This document shows positions 37,769-46,746 of a stretch of 64,000 bases of DNA, piece after piece. Within the stretch, counting starts at the first letter, position 1. Every line of letters starts with the position of its first letter. The notes below the pieces were generated by a model that did not search any database, was not told the origin of the DNA, and saw nothing but the letters and a program-made list of their open reading frames with translations. The translations under genes were made by a program, and so were the position numbers. The DNA lies in contig NZ_JAGETV010000002.1 of the NCBI RefSeq assembly GCF_017571465.1, positions 1-64,000 on the forward strand, given 5' to 3'. Origin of the DNA: Thiomicrorhabdus marina (GTDB taxonomy: Bacteria; Pseudomonadota; Gammaproteobacteria; Thiomicrospirales; Thiomicrospiraceae).

Positions 37769-38626
37769 ATGTCACAAGATTTCGTTCAACGTTTTTTATT
37801 TAAAGAGCATAGCATCCGCGGGCAGATGGTTCAGTTGGATAAAGCTTGGCAGAAGATGACCGAAGACCGTCATTATCCGGCGGTGATCAGCGAGCTATTA
37901 GGCGAGTTGACAGCGGTGAGTGTGATTATGGCAAGCGGCTTAAAACATCAAGGCAAAATCACCCTGCAAATTCAGGGCTCAGGGCCGGTTAACCTGCTTG
38001 TGGTTGAAGTGACTCACGATTTTAAACTACGCGGTGTCGCTAAAACTTCTCAGCCGATTGATGAACAGAAAACGATGGATGAACTGCTGGGTGACGGTCA
38101 AATTCTGGTGACCTTGGAAAACACTCAAACCAACCACCATTTCCAAAGTTATGTCCCTCGTGAAGCGGATACCGTTGCTAAGTGCTTTGAGATTTTCTTC
38201 CAACAGTCAGAACAATTACCTTCTGGTCTGTGGCTATCAGCCGATGACCAACATCTTGGCGGCTTATTAATTCAAAAAATGCCGGATACCGATAGTAAAG
38301 ATGAAGATGCTTGGGATCGTATCAACCACTTGGCGGAAACCGTTAAGGATGATGAATTGATGACTCTGGACAGCGAAGAACTGTTACATCGTCTATTCCA
38401 TGAGGAAACCATTGAATTATTCGACGCACAGAAAGTAGTTTACGAATGCCCGCAGGATAAAGAACGGGTCGATAATATGCTGCGTAAACTTGGTAAGGAA
38501 GAGGCACTGAAGATTATTGAAGACGAAGGAGAAATCGTAGTTCACAACGAGATTTGTAACTACCACCTACGTTACTCGGCTGAAGATGTCGAAGCTTTGT
38601 TTAATGAAGAATCAAGCGTGCAATAA
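37769..38626 (+). CDS. hslO: Hsp33 chaperone with degenerate zinc switch
   Basis: A 285-aa Hsp33 family protein, a cytoplasmic holdase that in E. coli is switched on by oxidation of four zinc cysteines (CxC and CxxC). The N-terminal substrate-binding domain is well kept (RGQMVQL, ITLQIQGSGPVNLLVVE). The C-terminal switch is not: only C227 (YECPQD) and C263 (NEICNYH) remain, while the positions of the other two hold Q229 and N260. The spacing of the remaining pair equals that of E. coli C232 and C268. It started 14 bp after lipA before the transposon entered. AGGAA precedes its ATG. Confidence 0.93.
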   Translation: MSQDFVQRFLFKEHSIRGQMVQLDKAWQKMTEDRHYPAVISELLGELTAVSVIMASGLKHQGKITLQIQGSGPVNLLVVEVTHDFKLRGVAKTSQPIDEQKTMDELLGDGQILVTLENTQTNHHFQSYVPREADTVAKCFEIFFQQSEQLPSGLWLSADDQHLGGLLIQKMPDTDSKDEDAWDRINHLAETVKDDELMTLDSEELLHRLFHEETIELFDAQKVVYECPQDKERVDNMLRKLGKEEALKIIEDEGEIVVHNEICNYHLRYSAEDVEALFNEESSVQ

Positions 38627-38648
38627 TTCATTATTAAAATTACTTTGT

Positions 38649-38673
38649 AAAAACCCGCCAATTGGCGGGTTTT
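38649..38673. terminator. Bidirectional terminator between hslO and yaaA
   Basis: AAAACCCGCCAA and TTGGCGGGTTTT form a perfect palindrome with A and T runs at its edges. It can end hslO (+) and yaaA (-). Confidence 0.88.
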
Positions 38674-38693
38674 CTATGTCCGAAGCTGACGAT

Positions 38694-39470
38694 TTAGTCT
38701 TCCAACTTCCGAGTAAATACCCAGTCGGTATCGGAAGATATTTCTGGATTAAAGCCATACCCTTGATAATCGAAATGCTTTAACTCTTCGGCAGTTTCAA
38801 CTTTATGATCAGCGGCATAACGCGCCATCAAGCCGCGTGCTTTCTTTGCATGGAAGCTGATGATTTTGTATTTACCGCCTTTCCAATCTTTGAAAATCGG
38901 CGTGATAATACGACCGTTCAGAGCCTTCTTATCAACTGCCTTAAAGTATTCATTGGAAGCCAAGTTAACAATGGTATTGCTATTCTGTTTCGCCAAATCG
39001 GCATTCAAAGATTCACTCAATTTTGCGCCCCAGAACTGGTACAGGTCTTTGCCTTTTTTATTGGCAAACTTAGTCCCCATTTCCAGACGGTATGGCAACA
39101 TCATATCGCACGGTTTGAGCAAACCGTACAGACCGGACAGAATACGCAGATGGGCTTGCAGGTAGTCCACTGATTCCTGATCCAGACTGTAAGCATCTAA
39201 GCCTTGATAGACATCGCCCTTGAATAACCATGCCGCTTGTTTTGCTTTGTCTTCCGCAAACGGATACGCCCACTCTTGAAAACGATCATAATTCAGTTCC
39301 GAAAGCTTCTCGCTGATATGCATTAACTGACCGATATCGACCGGCCCAAGCTCTTTAAGCTGTTCAATCAGTTCTTGTGACTCGGCTGCAAACGGATATT
39401 CCGTCGCCGTAGCGGTCTGTACGGTATTTTTCTCGTCCAGCGACTTGGCAGGGGAAACAAGCATTAACAT
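38694..39470 (-). CDS. yaaA: YaaA peroxide stress protein (DUF328)
   Basis: A 258-aa YaaA protein. The family start ([12 protein letters not shown]) and the [22 protein letters not shown] region are typical. In E. coli YaaA lowers free iron during peroxide stress and binds DNA. It lies beside hslO, another oxidative-stress gene, but on the opposite strand and not in an operon. GGAGT precedes the ATG. Confidence 0.93.
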   Translation of the reverse strand: MLMLVSPAKSLDEKNTVQTATATEYPFAAESQELIEQLKELGPVDIGQLMHISEKLSELNYDRFQEWAYPFAEDKAKQAAWLFKGDVYQGLDAYSLDQESVDYLQAHLRILSGLYGLLKPCDMMLPYRLEMGTKFANKKGKDLYQFWGAKLSESLNADLAKQNSNTIVNLASNEYFKAVDKKALNGRIITPIFKDWKGGKYKIISFHAKKARGLMARYAADHKVETAEELKHFDYQGYGFNPEISSDTDWVFTRKLED

Positions 39471-39500
39471 GGTTTACTCCTAATGATAATTTTTATCGAT

Positions 39501-39527
39501 AAAAAAGCCCTGCTAAGCAGGGCATTT
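39501..39527 (-). terminator. Terminator of the minCDE unit
   Basis: On the - strand GCCCTGCTTAGCAGGGC is followed by TTTTTT. It lies 14-40 bp after the minE stop. Confidence 0.88.
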
Positions 39528-39540
39528 AACAAGAAAACGC

Positions 39541-39801
39541 TTACTTGTGTTCGTCCGGAAGCACTAGGTTTAATTCCAGTACTTCAAAACCATTTTCTTC
39601 ATCGATATTGATTTTCAACTGATCCTGATCGATCTCGACGTATTTGGCAATCACTTGCAGAATTTCGTCACGCATCTTCGGCAAATAGTCCGGTGCTTTG
39701 TTCTCGGCACGTTCGTGTGCCAGTAGAATTTGCAGGCGGTCTTTAGCCTTATTAGCAGACTTCTGTTTGCGTTGTCCCAGTAGATAGTCTAATAAAGCCA
39801 T
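39541..39801 (-). CDS. minE: Cell-division topological factor MinE
   Basis: An 86-aa MinE. The N-terminal MALLDYLLGQRKQKSANKAKDRLQ region is the membrane-targeting and MinD-stimulating part; the C-terminal dimer domain ends in ELNLVLPDEHK. MinE drives MinD off the membrane and sets up pole-to-pole oscillation that keeps MinC away from midcell. Last gene of minC-minD-minE, 2 bp after minD. Confidence 0.97.
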   Translation of the reverse strand: MALLDYLLGQRKQKSANKAKDRLQILLAHERAENKAPDYLPKMRDEILQVIAKYVEIDQDQLKINIDEENGFEVLELNLVLPDEHK

Positions 39802-39803
39802 AA

Positions 39804-40613
39804 TTATTTCCCGAATAGTTTCTTAAACAAGCCTTTCTTCTCTTCTTCCAAGAAGCGGTGATCAACTTCGCCACCTAAGAAGCGCTCGACAATATCTAGG
39901 TAAGCTTGGGCTGCATCGGTATCTTGCGCTAAAACCACCGGCTCACCCGAGTTAGACGCATTCAGCACGTCTTGCGACTCCGGCACCACACCCAGCAGTT
40001 TAATGCTTAGCAGGTCAACCACATCATCTTTCGACAACATCTCACCGGCATTAACACGAGATGGATTGTAACGAGTCAGAACCAAATGTTCTTCAACCGC
40101 TCCGCCCTCTTCCGCTTTACGCGATTTGGCTTGCAGAATACCTAGGATACGATCCGAGTCACGCACCGAAGAAACTTCTGGGTTAGTTACCACAATCGCT
40201 TCATCAGCGAAATACAGTGCTAATTGAGCCCCTTTTTCGATACCGGCCGGAGAGTCACAGACGATGAAATCAAAACCGTCTTCTTTCAACTCATTAATTA
40301 CGCGTTCAACGCCTTCTTGAGTCAAAGCGTCTTTATCGCGAGTTTGCGATGCCGCTAGGATATAAAGCCCTTCAACTCGCTTGTCTTTAATTAGCGCTTG
40401 TTTCAAAGTCGCTTCACCTTGCACGACATTAACGAAATCATAAACGACGCGACGCTCAACGCCCATGATCAAATCAAGGTTACGCAGACCTACGTCAAAA
40501 TCGATAACGGCAACTTTTTTGCCTTTTTGCGCTAATGCAGTTGAGATACTTGCACTGGTAGTGGTTTTACCAACCCCACCTTTACCAGAAGTGACCACGA
40601 TGACTTTTGACAC
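39804..40613 (-). CDS. minD: Septum-site ATPase MinD
   Basis: A 269-aa deviant-Walker ATPase. The motif KGGVGKTT lies at residues 11-18, and the C-terminal amphipathic membrane-targeting helix is EEEKKGLFKKLFGK. It recruits MinC to the membrane in its ATP form. It follows minC by about 60 bp. Confidence 0.97.
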   Translation of the reverse strand: MSKVIVVTSGKGGVGKTTTSASISTALAQKGKKVAVIDFDVGLRNLDLIMGVERRVVYDFVNVVQGEATLKQALIKDKRVEGLYILAASQTRDKDALTQEGVERVINELKEDGFDFIVCDSPAGIEKGAQLALYFADEAIVVTNPEVSSVRDSDRILGILQAKSRKAEEGGAVEEHLVLTRYNPSRVNAGEMLSKDDVVDLLSIKLLGVVPESQDVLNASNSGEPVVLAQDTDAAQAYLDIVERFLGGEVDHRFLEEEKKGLFKKLFGK

Positions 40614-40675
40614 TCTACTTCTCCTAAGTCGCTATAGAGAAAGCTTTGCACTGATGCAAAACCTTCGTTTTGATA

Positions 40676-41428
40676 TTACATTGCGCTCATAATGAGCTGT
40701 TCGTCTTTAAGTCGAATTTCGACCAGACCGTTGTTTTTGTATTGTTCGTCAATATCATCGGCAAGCTGATAGATACCGGCGATACAAACTAATTCTGGAT
40801 TCATCTGTTTGGCGAAAATTTTGGCATTCATGCAACCGGCAGTACCGGCGATGGCTTTACCTTGCAGTTTACCGAATACCGTAATATTGCCGTCGGCGAT
40901 AATCTCCGCCCCCGGATTAACCGAACCGAGCACAATTAAATCTCTGTCTTTGGCGTAAATCTGCTGACCGGAGCGAATCGCACGTTCAATTACCAAAGCC
41001 GATTTCAGACCCGGTTCATCCATCACCACCGGCGCATAATTCGGCTCCGCTGGCTGTTCCGGCTGTTTCTCTTGAATGGCGGCACGCGGTTTTTCGTCAC
41101 TGCCTTCATTGGTCGGACGGCGAGTATCTTCAGGGAAAATCGCCAAACCGGTATAGGTTGCCTGTTCTTGAATTACAGGGTCTTTGGAACGCAAACCGAT
41201 AGGAATCATCTGCAATTGATGCAAGTATTCAACCAAAAGCGCTAGGAAAGTCGGGTCTGATAACTCGATTTTCGGCTCGATAATAATCGGAATGCCGACA
41301 AAAAAACTCGGAGCCTGTTCAATTTTTTTGGCAAGACTCGCTTTGGTCTCATTAATATCTGCGGAATAAATGTGCAGGACGGTAAGAGAGAGGACTGAAC
41401 CTTTTAATTCAATGACTTGTTCGGACAT
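40676..41428 (-). CDS. minC: Septum-site inhibitor MinC
   Basis: A 250-aa MinC that blocks FtsZ polymerisation away from midcell. An N-terminal FtsZ-inhibiting domain (~1-105), a Pro/Glu-rich linker (about 110-145) and the C-terminal beta-helix (LIVLGSVNPGAEIIADGNI, HVYG-type repeat) are visible. Head of the min operon; no strong ribosome site is seen before the ATG. Confidence 0.95.
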   Translation of the reverse strand: MSEQVIELKGSVLSLTVLHIYSADINETKASLAKKIEQAPSFFVGIPIIIEPKIELSDPTFLALLVEYLHQLQMIPIGLRSKDPVIQEQATYTGLAIFPEDTRRPTNEGSDEKPRAAIQEKQPEQPAEPNYAPVVMDEPGLKSALVIERAIRSGQQIYAKDRDLIVLGSVNPGAEIIADGNITVFGKLQGKAIAGTAGCMNAKIFAKQMNPELVCIAGIYQLADDIDEQYKNNGLVEIRLKDEQLIMSAM

Positions 41429-41544
41429 GCGTCGGACTATATTTTATTGTTGTAGTAAGAATGCACTGATTTTAGAGTCTCTCCGCAATAAATACTACTC
41501 TCTTAGTGGATTTTTTTGCCGTTAGGCTGTCACCAGAAAAAAAC

Positions 41545-41802
41545 TTAAGGCGTGATACCGGCTTCTTCGAGAAAATGCTTAAGATTGGTGACATCACTTT
41601 TATTGGTCAATTCATGACCGTGATGCGGCAAACTAAGAATAAGTTCCGCACCGTTGAGACGAATTCGCGCTCGATTAGCGGTGGTGGTATCGACATCGGC
41701 ACCGAAATGCTCCAAGGTCGCGGCTAATTTTTTCCAATCCAAATTAGTGGCAATCGGATGGGCGAAAATCTTACGAAGCATCGCTTGGTGTTTTTGGCTC
41801 AT
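41545..41802 (-). CDS. HicA-like small protein without HicB
   Basis: An 85-aa protein, MSQKHQAMLRKIFAHP..., resembling the HicA/YcfA-like mRNA interferase fold. The segment LSLPHHGHEL sits where HicA has its catalytic histidine loop, and DVTNLKHFLEEAGI is the typical last helix. Start at 41802 overlaps the preceding pseudouridine synthase by 32 bases. No hicB antitoxin follows, so it may be a domesticated relative instead of an active toxin. Confidence 0.65.
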   Translation of the reverse strand: MSQKHQAMLRKIFAHPIATNLDWKKLAATLEHFGADVDTTTANRARIRLNGAELILSLPHHGHELTNKSDVTNLKHFLEEAGITP

Positions 41803-42532
41803 CACATCTCTCCTTAGCAATCAATTTTTGTAGCAGCTGTATTTCGTTCAAATCCAGATAACGCCACTGTCCGGCTTTTAAACCGTTCACCGTTAAACCG
41901 GCAAATTCGATGCGCAGTAATCTTTCGACTCGCAAACCGACGACCGCACACATACGACGAATTTGGCGATGCAGACCTTGCTGTAAATCAAACTGCATCA
42001 GGTTCTCGGCCAAGCGGCTAACCTTACACGGCAGGGTCTTTTGCAGTTGTACCCTACTTGGCAATTCAACACCGGCGGCTAACTGTTCAACCTGCGATAA
42101 TTCAACGGTTTTATCAACCGTAACCAAATAGCGTTTCGGCGCAGACTGCTTGCCGGTTTTCAATAAGCCTTCCGCCAGAGCGCCTTGATTGGTCAGCAAT
42201 AAAAGCCCTTCAGAATCCTTATCCAGTCGCCCAACCGGAAACCAATGCAGCGGCAATTTCAATCCGACAGCCAGCAAAGCATCACTTAAATTCTCGGCTA
42301 CATCAGCTTTACTGGTAACAACCCCACGAGGCTTATAATAGAGTACAAACCACGGTTTGATATTGGCAGTTGCTAACGGCTTATTATCAATCAAGATTTT
42401 TTCGGTGCCGCTGATTTGCATACCGACTTTAGCAAGCTTGCCATCAACCACAACCCGCCCATTGGCAATCCAGCGATCCGCCTGGCGCTTTGAACAAACT
42501 CCCTGACGACTAAAGAATTGATTAATGCGCAC
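41771..42532 (-). CDS. RsuA/RluF-family rRNA pseudouridine synthase
   Basis: A 253-aa enzyme with an N-terminal S4 RNA-binding domain (MRINQFFSRQGVCSKRQADRWI) and the synthase domain, where the catalytic aspartate lies in GRLDKDSEGLLLLTNQG and GLHRQIRRM is the family signature. RluF (23S U2604) is the closest style, but RluB/RsuA cannot be ruled out, so no symbol is given. It ends inside the HicA-like gene and lies 10 bp after murU. Confidence 0.88.
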   Translation of the reverse strand: MRINQFFSRQGVCSKRQADRWIANGRVVVDGKLAKVGMQISGTEKILIDNKPLATANIKPWFVLYYKPRGVVTSKADVAENLSDALLAVGLKLPLHWFPVGRLDKDSEGLLLLTNQGALAEGLLKTGKQSAPKRYLVTVDKTVELSQVEQLAAGVELPSRVQLQKTLPCKVSRLAENLMQFDLQQGLHRQIRRMCAVVGLRVERLLRIEFAGLTVNGLKAGQWRYLDLNEIQLLQKLIAKERCDEPKTPSDAS

Positions 42533-42542
42533 AGCGATTCAA

Positions 42543-43241
42543 TTAGCAATCTGGGCAAATAAGCGCTTCGGCTTCTTGCAGACGCTCTAGAGTACCGATA
42601 TCCGACCAAAAACCTTGGTAGACCGCGCCACTTAATAATTTCTGTTGCATGGCGTTTCTTAGAATCGGTGCAAGCGGAATAAAATCGACTTCCATATCAG
42701 CAAACATCTGCGGCTTGAGCACACTAATGCCGGCAAAAGTAAATTCACCCTGCTCAGTGACGCGCTGATTTTGCAGACCAAAATCGCCTTTCGCATTGAA
42801 CGCCGGACTCGGCACCAATGTCAGATGGCCTAATAAATCTTGTTCCCGCACTTGCTTAGCGCGTTCGACCATTTCGACAAAATCAATATCGCAATGCACA
42901 TCGCCGTTTACCAATAGAAACGGTTCCGTTCCTAGTTTCGGCAAAGCATTAATAATACCGCCGGCCGTTTCCAAACCACCTTCCGGCTCCGGCGAATAAC
43001 TAATTTGCAAGCCGAAACGACTGCCGTCGCCAAGGGTCTGTTCAATCTGCTCGCCAAGCCAAGCGTGATTAATCACCACTTCCTGCACACCGGCTTGCGC
43101 CAATTTTTCCAGATGATATTCAATCAACGGCTTTTGGCACAAAGGCACCAACGGCTTGGGAATGGTATCAGTCATCGGGCGCAGACGCTTGCCACGCCCC
43201 GCCGCCAAAATCATCGCTCTGGGAATGAATTGCACCGTCAT
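42543..43241 (-). CDS. murU: MurNAc alpha-1-phosphate uridylyltransferase MurU
   Basis: A 232-aa nucleotidyltransferase with the loop MILAAGRGKRLRPMTDTIPKP and the metal aspartate in LLVNGDVHCDIDF. Sugar-nucleotide pyrophosphorylase family; next to amgK it is MurU, which makes UDP-MurNAc in the peptidoglycan-recycling route that bypasses fosfomycin-sensitive MurA. The start at 43241 shares one base with the amgK stop (TAATG), so the longer ORF to 43280 is not used. Confidence 0.9.
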   Translation of the reverse strand: MTVQFIPRAMILAAGRGKRLRPMTDTIPKPLVPLCQKPLIEYHLEKLAQAGVQEVVINHAWLGEQIEQTLGDGSRFGLQISYSPEPEGGLETAGGIINALPKLGTEPFLLVNGDVHCDIDFVEMVERAKQVREQDLLGHLTLVPSPAFNAKGDFGLQNQRVTEQGEFTFAGISVLKPQMFADMEVDFIPLAPILRNAMQQKLLSGAVYQGFWSDIGTLERLQEAEALICPDC

Positions 43242-44308
43242 TAACTCGCCACCTGCAAGCTGTGTAATTTCGGCAACCATTGGCTATCAATCCACTCGAC
43301 CAGCGGTTTCATTTGCGGATATTTTTCGCCGACTTGCGTAATGTATTGCAAGGTTTGCGGAATATCATTCAGATAGCCGTCTTTACCGTCGCGGTGATAT
43401 AAGCGTGCAAAAATGCCTGACGCTTTCAAATGACGTTGGATGCCCATTAAGTCAAACGCTTTAACAAATTCCGACCACTCATTCTTAGCCACGACTTGTG
43501 CCGCGCACAACTCTAGAAAATAAGCGCGCAGCCATTCTTCGACTTGCTCCGGCGGCCATGCAATATAACAATCGCGCAATAGCGATACCGCATCGTAAGT
43601 CAAGGCGCCATGCACCGCATCTTGGAAATCGATAATTCCGGGATTCAAGCCCGGCGCAACCATTAAGTTACGGCTATGATAATCGCGATGCACATAGGTT
43701 TGCGGTTGGGCTAAAGCCGACTCAGCCAGCAATTGTTTGATGTCTTGCCATTGACCTTGTTGCAATTTATTCAAACTGATTTCTAAATGCTTCTGCCCTA
43801 GCCAGTCGCTGAACAGATTCATTTCAGTATTCAATAACGCATGGTCGTATTTCGGTAACTTCTTCGCTACTTGGCTTCCTCCTGACTGCAAGGCCACCAA
43901 TGCACTCAAGGCATCGCGATACAGGTTATCGGCTCTGCTTTCATCATTTGGATTAAGTTGACTTAAGTATGTATCCGTGCCTAAATCAGACAACAATAGA
44001 AAGCCTTGTTGTAAATCTTGCGCTAGAACCTTCGGCACATTCAACCCCAACTCAGCTAAGGTTTGCGCGACCGAAATAAACGGGCCGCAATCTTCATGTT
44101 GCGGCGGCGCGTCCATAATAATCAGACTGTTATTGTGATAGCCAAGCAACGCCGATTCTTGCTCGATAAACGGCGTATCCAATTCAATACGGAAATAGCG
44201 ACGGAAACTGGCATCACTGGATGCCGGTACCGGTTGACTAAAGCGGTGCTCGGCCAATAACGGTAATTGTTCAAGCCAAACACAAATCTGTTGAAATCTT
44301 TCGTCCAT
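43241..44308 (-). CDS. amgK: MurNAc/GlcNAc anomeric kinase AmgK
   Basis: A 355-aa kinase of the aminoglycoside phosphotransferase fold. The catalytic loop is YVHRDYHSRNLMV and the metal-binding motif is GIIDFQDAVHG. AmgK phosphorylates MurNAc at C1 for MurU. It is divergent from lptD, an arrangement common in gammaproteobacteria, and translationally coupled to murU. Confidence 0.92.
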   Translation of the reverse strand: MDERFQQICVWLEQLPLLAEHRFSQPVPASSDASFRRYFRIELDTPFIEQESALLGYHNNSLIIMDAPPQHEDCGPFISVAQTLAELGLNVPKVLAQDLQQGFLLLSDLGTDTYLSQLNPNDESRADNLYRDALSALVALQSGGSQVAKKLPKYDHALLNTEMNLFSDWLGQKHLEISLNKLQQGQWQDIKQLLAESALAQPQTYVHRDYHSRNLMVAPGLNPGIIDFQDAVHGALTYDAVSLLRDCYIAWPPEQVEEWLRAYFLELCAAQVVAKNEWSEFVKAFDLMGIQRHLKASGIFARLYHRDGKDGYLNDIPQTLQYITQVGEKYPQMKPLVEWIDSQWLPKLHSLQVAS

Positions 44309-44361
44309 TCAGGGTTAATCCAGTTAAAATAAGCGATCAAGAATAATAACAAAGCACTCTA

Positions 44362-46734
44362 ATGATTGTCTGTGTAATGTCAAATCTCGACGCAACTGCC
44401 AATAAAAACTTTGCCGAATTGTCGCAAAGTCTAGCACCGATAGCCCCCCGACTGCGGAAAAAACCCGTTTTACACGCGGCGCTCTCTCTGGCTCTTGCCG
44501 GTATATTCAGCTCTCCCGTGCTAGCCGAAGACAATACCGTTATACAACAATATTTTGACATCAGTAATGACTGTCTTCCTGAATCAATCACCGACCGCCC
44601 TGCAAATCTTTTTAGCAATCCGCAGACCGAGCTGAATACCAATCTGCTGGCCTCGCCAATTACCATTAACGCTGACCGGCTGCATCAAACGGATAAACAA
44701 GAATTCCTCCTTGAAGGTGCAATTGAACTTCAGCACCCACAAGTGCGAATCTACGCTGACGAGTTACTTTTAAATAGCGAACAGCGTCAAGCGACCCTAA
44801 AACACGGGGTACGCCTGCTACAGAAAAATCTGAGTTTACTGACCGAAGAAATCGTCATCCAACCTCAACATCTGAAAATCGCTGCCAATCGCTACCAAAT
44901 TCTGCCGAGTCGTGCTTACGGTGACTCCAGTAGCATCGAGCTTGATCAAGCTAAACAATATGCCGAGTTGCATGACGCTAGCCTGACTACCTGTAAACTT
45001 AAAGATGATGGCGATAAAGACTGGGAACTGACCGCCGGCAAAATGATTATCGACCAGCAAGAACAGCGTGTTATCGCCAAAAACACCGTACTTCGCTTTA
45101 AAGATGTACCGATATTCTATAGTCCTTACTTAAACTACCCGCTGAACGACCGTGCTAGCGGTTTGCTGTTTCCTGAAATTGGTTCTTACAAAGCACTGAA
45201 TAACCAACGCCGTACTGAATATGCGGCGTTACCCTATTACTTCGCCCTAGCACCGAATTATGATGATACCCTGACGGTTATCCCGATGACCGATGGTTTG
45301 GCATTGGATAATGAGTTCCGCTATTGGGGCTACCTTGGAACAACCGAACAGCGCCTAACCTTAGATACCAGTCTGTACCACAACAATAGTCCCGATAATC
45401 AGGAAGATAACCCGCGTTGGCGCGTCGGTTTACAGGACGCGATTCGCTTTACTCCAAAATTCTCTGCCAATATTGATTGGCAGCAGACGTCTGATCCGAA
45501 TGTTTTCAATGACGCACCAATTGAAAAGACATACCTGAACGCCACCAAAGCGACCCAGATGGCTCGTTTGGACTACCGGCACCAGAATGCACACGCCTAT
45601 TTGCTGTACAGTGGTTACCAAGAACTGATTAATTTTGAAAACAACTATGAAAAACGTCCAGAAGCGGGCTTAAATTTACAACAAAGTTTGTTTAAAGATC
45701 AAATACCGGGTAAGGCCAGTTGGTACTTTCAAACTCAAGCGACCGATTTCCGTTTAAAAACCAGCGACCTCAACCGTGCCGAAGGTCTACGTTGGCATAA
45801 CAAAGCCGGTATCAACTATCGGCTGCGTAAACCCTATGCTTTCGCCCAAGCACAGGCAAACGCCTATTACACCGACTACCAGCTTGATGAAGGCGCAGTA
45901 ACAAGCGAACAACGCTTTATCCCGCAGTTAGCAGTGAGCGGCGGCTTAATCTTTGAAAGACCCTTCCAGTTCTCTCAGAGCAAGTATCGTCAAACGCTGG
46001 AACCCACCGTGCAATATCTGTACACAGGTTATCGTCAGCAAAACCAATTGCCGCTCTTTGACAGTGCTCTACGTAGTCTCGATTTCGGAAATCTATTTGC
46101 ACTAAACCCTTATGTCGGTGCCGACCGCATTGCTGACAGTAATCAGATCAGCGCCGCTTTAACCAGTCGCTTTATTGACGAAAAAGGCAAAAGTCGCTTG
46201 GAATTGGCGATTGGTCAAAGCTACCGTTTAAGCGATTCTGAAGTCTTACTTGAGGACGGTTTTGACGGCTCCCAAGGTGCATCCGACATTTACAGTAAAG
46301 CGCAATTCAATTTTGATAAATTGCGAATCTATTCGACCATCGCTTTTGACCCGCAAGAGCAAAGCATTCGCGCCAGTGCCAACCGTATTCGCTGGCAGCC
46401 GAACGAGCGTAACGCCTTATTTGCCAGCCACATCAAACAACGTCAAGAAGCTCTCTATGCCAGTGAGACCGTTATGCTTGGAGCCCTGTCGCAAGTGCAT
46501 CAAAATTGGCAGCTGAATGTTATCGGTAACTACGATACCGAACTGAAGCAATGGGTCGATTCGCAAATTGGTGTACGCTACGATAGCTGCTGTTGGTCAA
46601 CGACAATCATTGCAGAACGCACACAACTAGAAAATGATTTGTATAATGACAGCATTCGATTTCAGTTTGAGCTAAAAGGGCTTAGTACCCCGAACAATAC
46701 TCTGCAAAAACTGGACAACCTATTTAATTTTTAG
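44362..46734 (+). CDS. lptD: LPS-assembly outer-membrane protein LptD
   Basis: A 790-aa LptD that inserts lipopolysaccharide into the outer leaflet with LptE. A long signal peptide (hydrophobic ALSLALAGIFSSPVLA) is followed by an OstA-like N-terminal jellyroll (INADRLHQTDKQEFLLEGAI) and a 26-strand barrel. Cysteines suited to the essential disulfides are present: ISNDCLPES and TTCKLKDD in the N-terminal part and the vicinal pair in YDSCCWSTT near the end. The start is uncertain: ATG 44362 or 44380, with no good ribosome site for either. It precedes surA by 12 bp, as in many gammaproteobacteria. Confidence 0.95.
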   Translation: MIVCVMSNLDATANKNFAELSQSLAPIAPRLRKKPVLHAALSLALAGIFSSPVLAEDNTVIQQYFDISNDCLPESITDRPANLFSNPQTELNTNLLASPITINADRLHQTDKQEFLLEGAIELQHPQVRIYADELLLNSEQRQATLKHGVRLLQKNLSLLTEEIVIQPQHLKIAANRYQILPSRAYGDSSSIELDQAKQYAELHDASLTTCKLKDDGDKDWELTAGKMIIDQQEQRVIAKNTVLRFKDVPIFYSPYLNYPLNDRASGLLFPEIGSYKALNNQRRTEYAALPYYFALAPNYDDTLTVIPMTDGLALDNEFRYWGYLGTTEQRLTLDTSLYHNNSPDNQEDNPRWRVGLQDAIRFTPKFSANIDWQQTSDPNVFNDAPIEKTYLNATKATQMARLDYRHQNAHAYLLYSGYQELINFENNYEKRPEAGLNLQQSLFKDQIPGKASWYFQTQATDFRLKTSDLNRAEGLRWHNKAGINYRLRKPYAFAQAQANAYYTDYQLDEGAVTSEQRFIPQLAVSGGLIFERPFQFSQSKYRQTLEPTVQYLYTGYRQQNQLPLFDSALRSLDFGNLFALNPYVGADRIADSNQISAALTSRFIDEKGKSRLELAIGQSYRLSDSEVLLEDGFDGSQGASDIYSKAQFNFDKLRIYSTIAFDPQEQSIRASANRIRWQPNERNALFASHIKQRQEALYASETVMLGALSQVHQNWQLNVIGNYDTELKQWVDSQIGVRYDSCCWSTTIIAERTQLENDLYNDSIRFQFELKGLSTPNNTLQKLDNLFNF

Positions 46735-46746
46735 TGATTGAGCATA

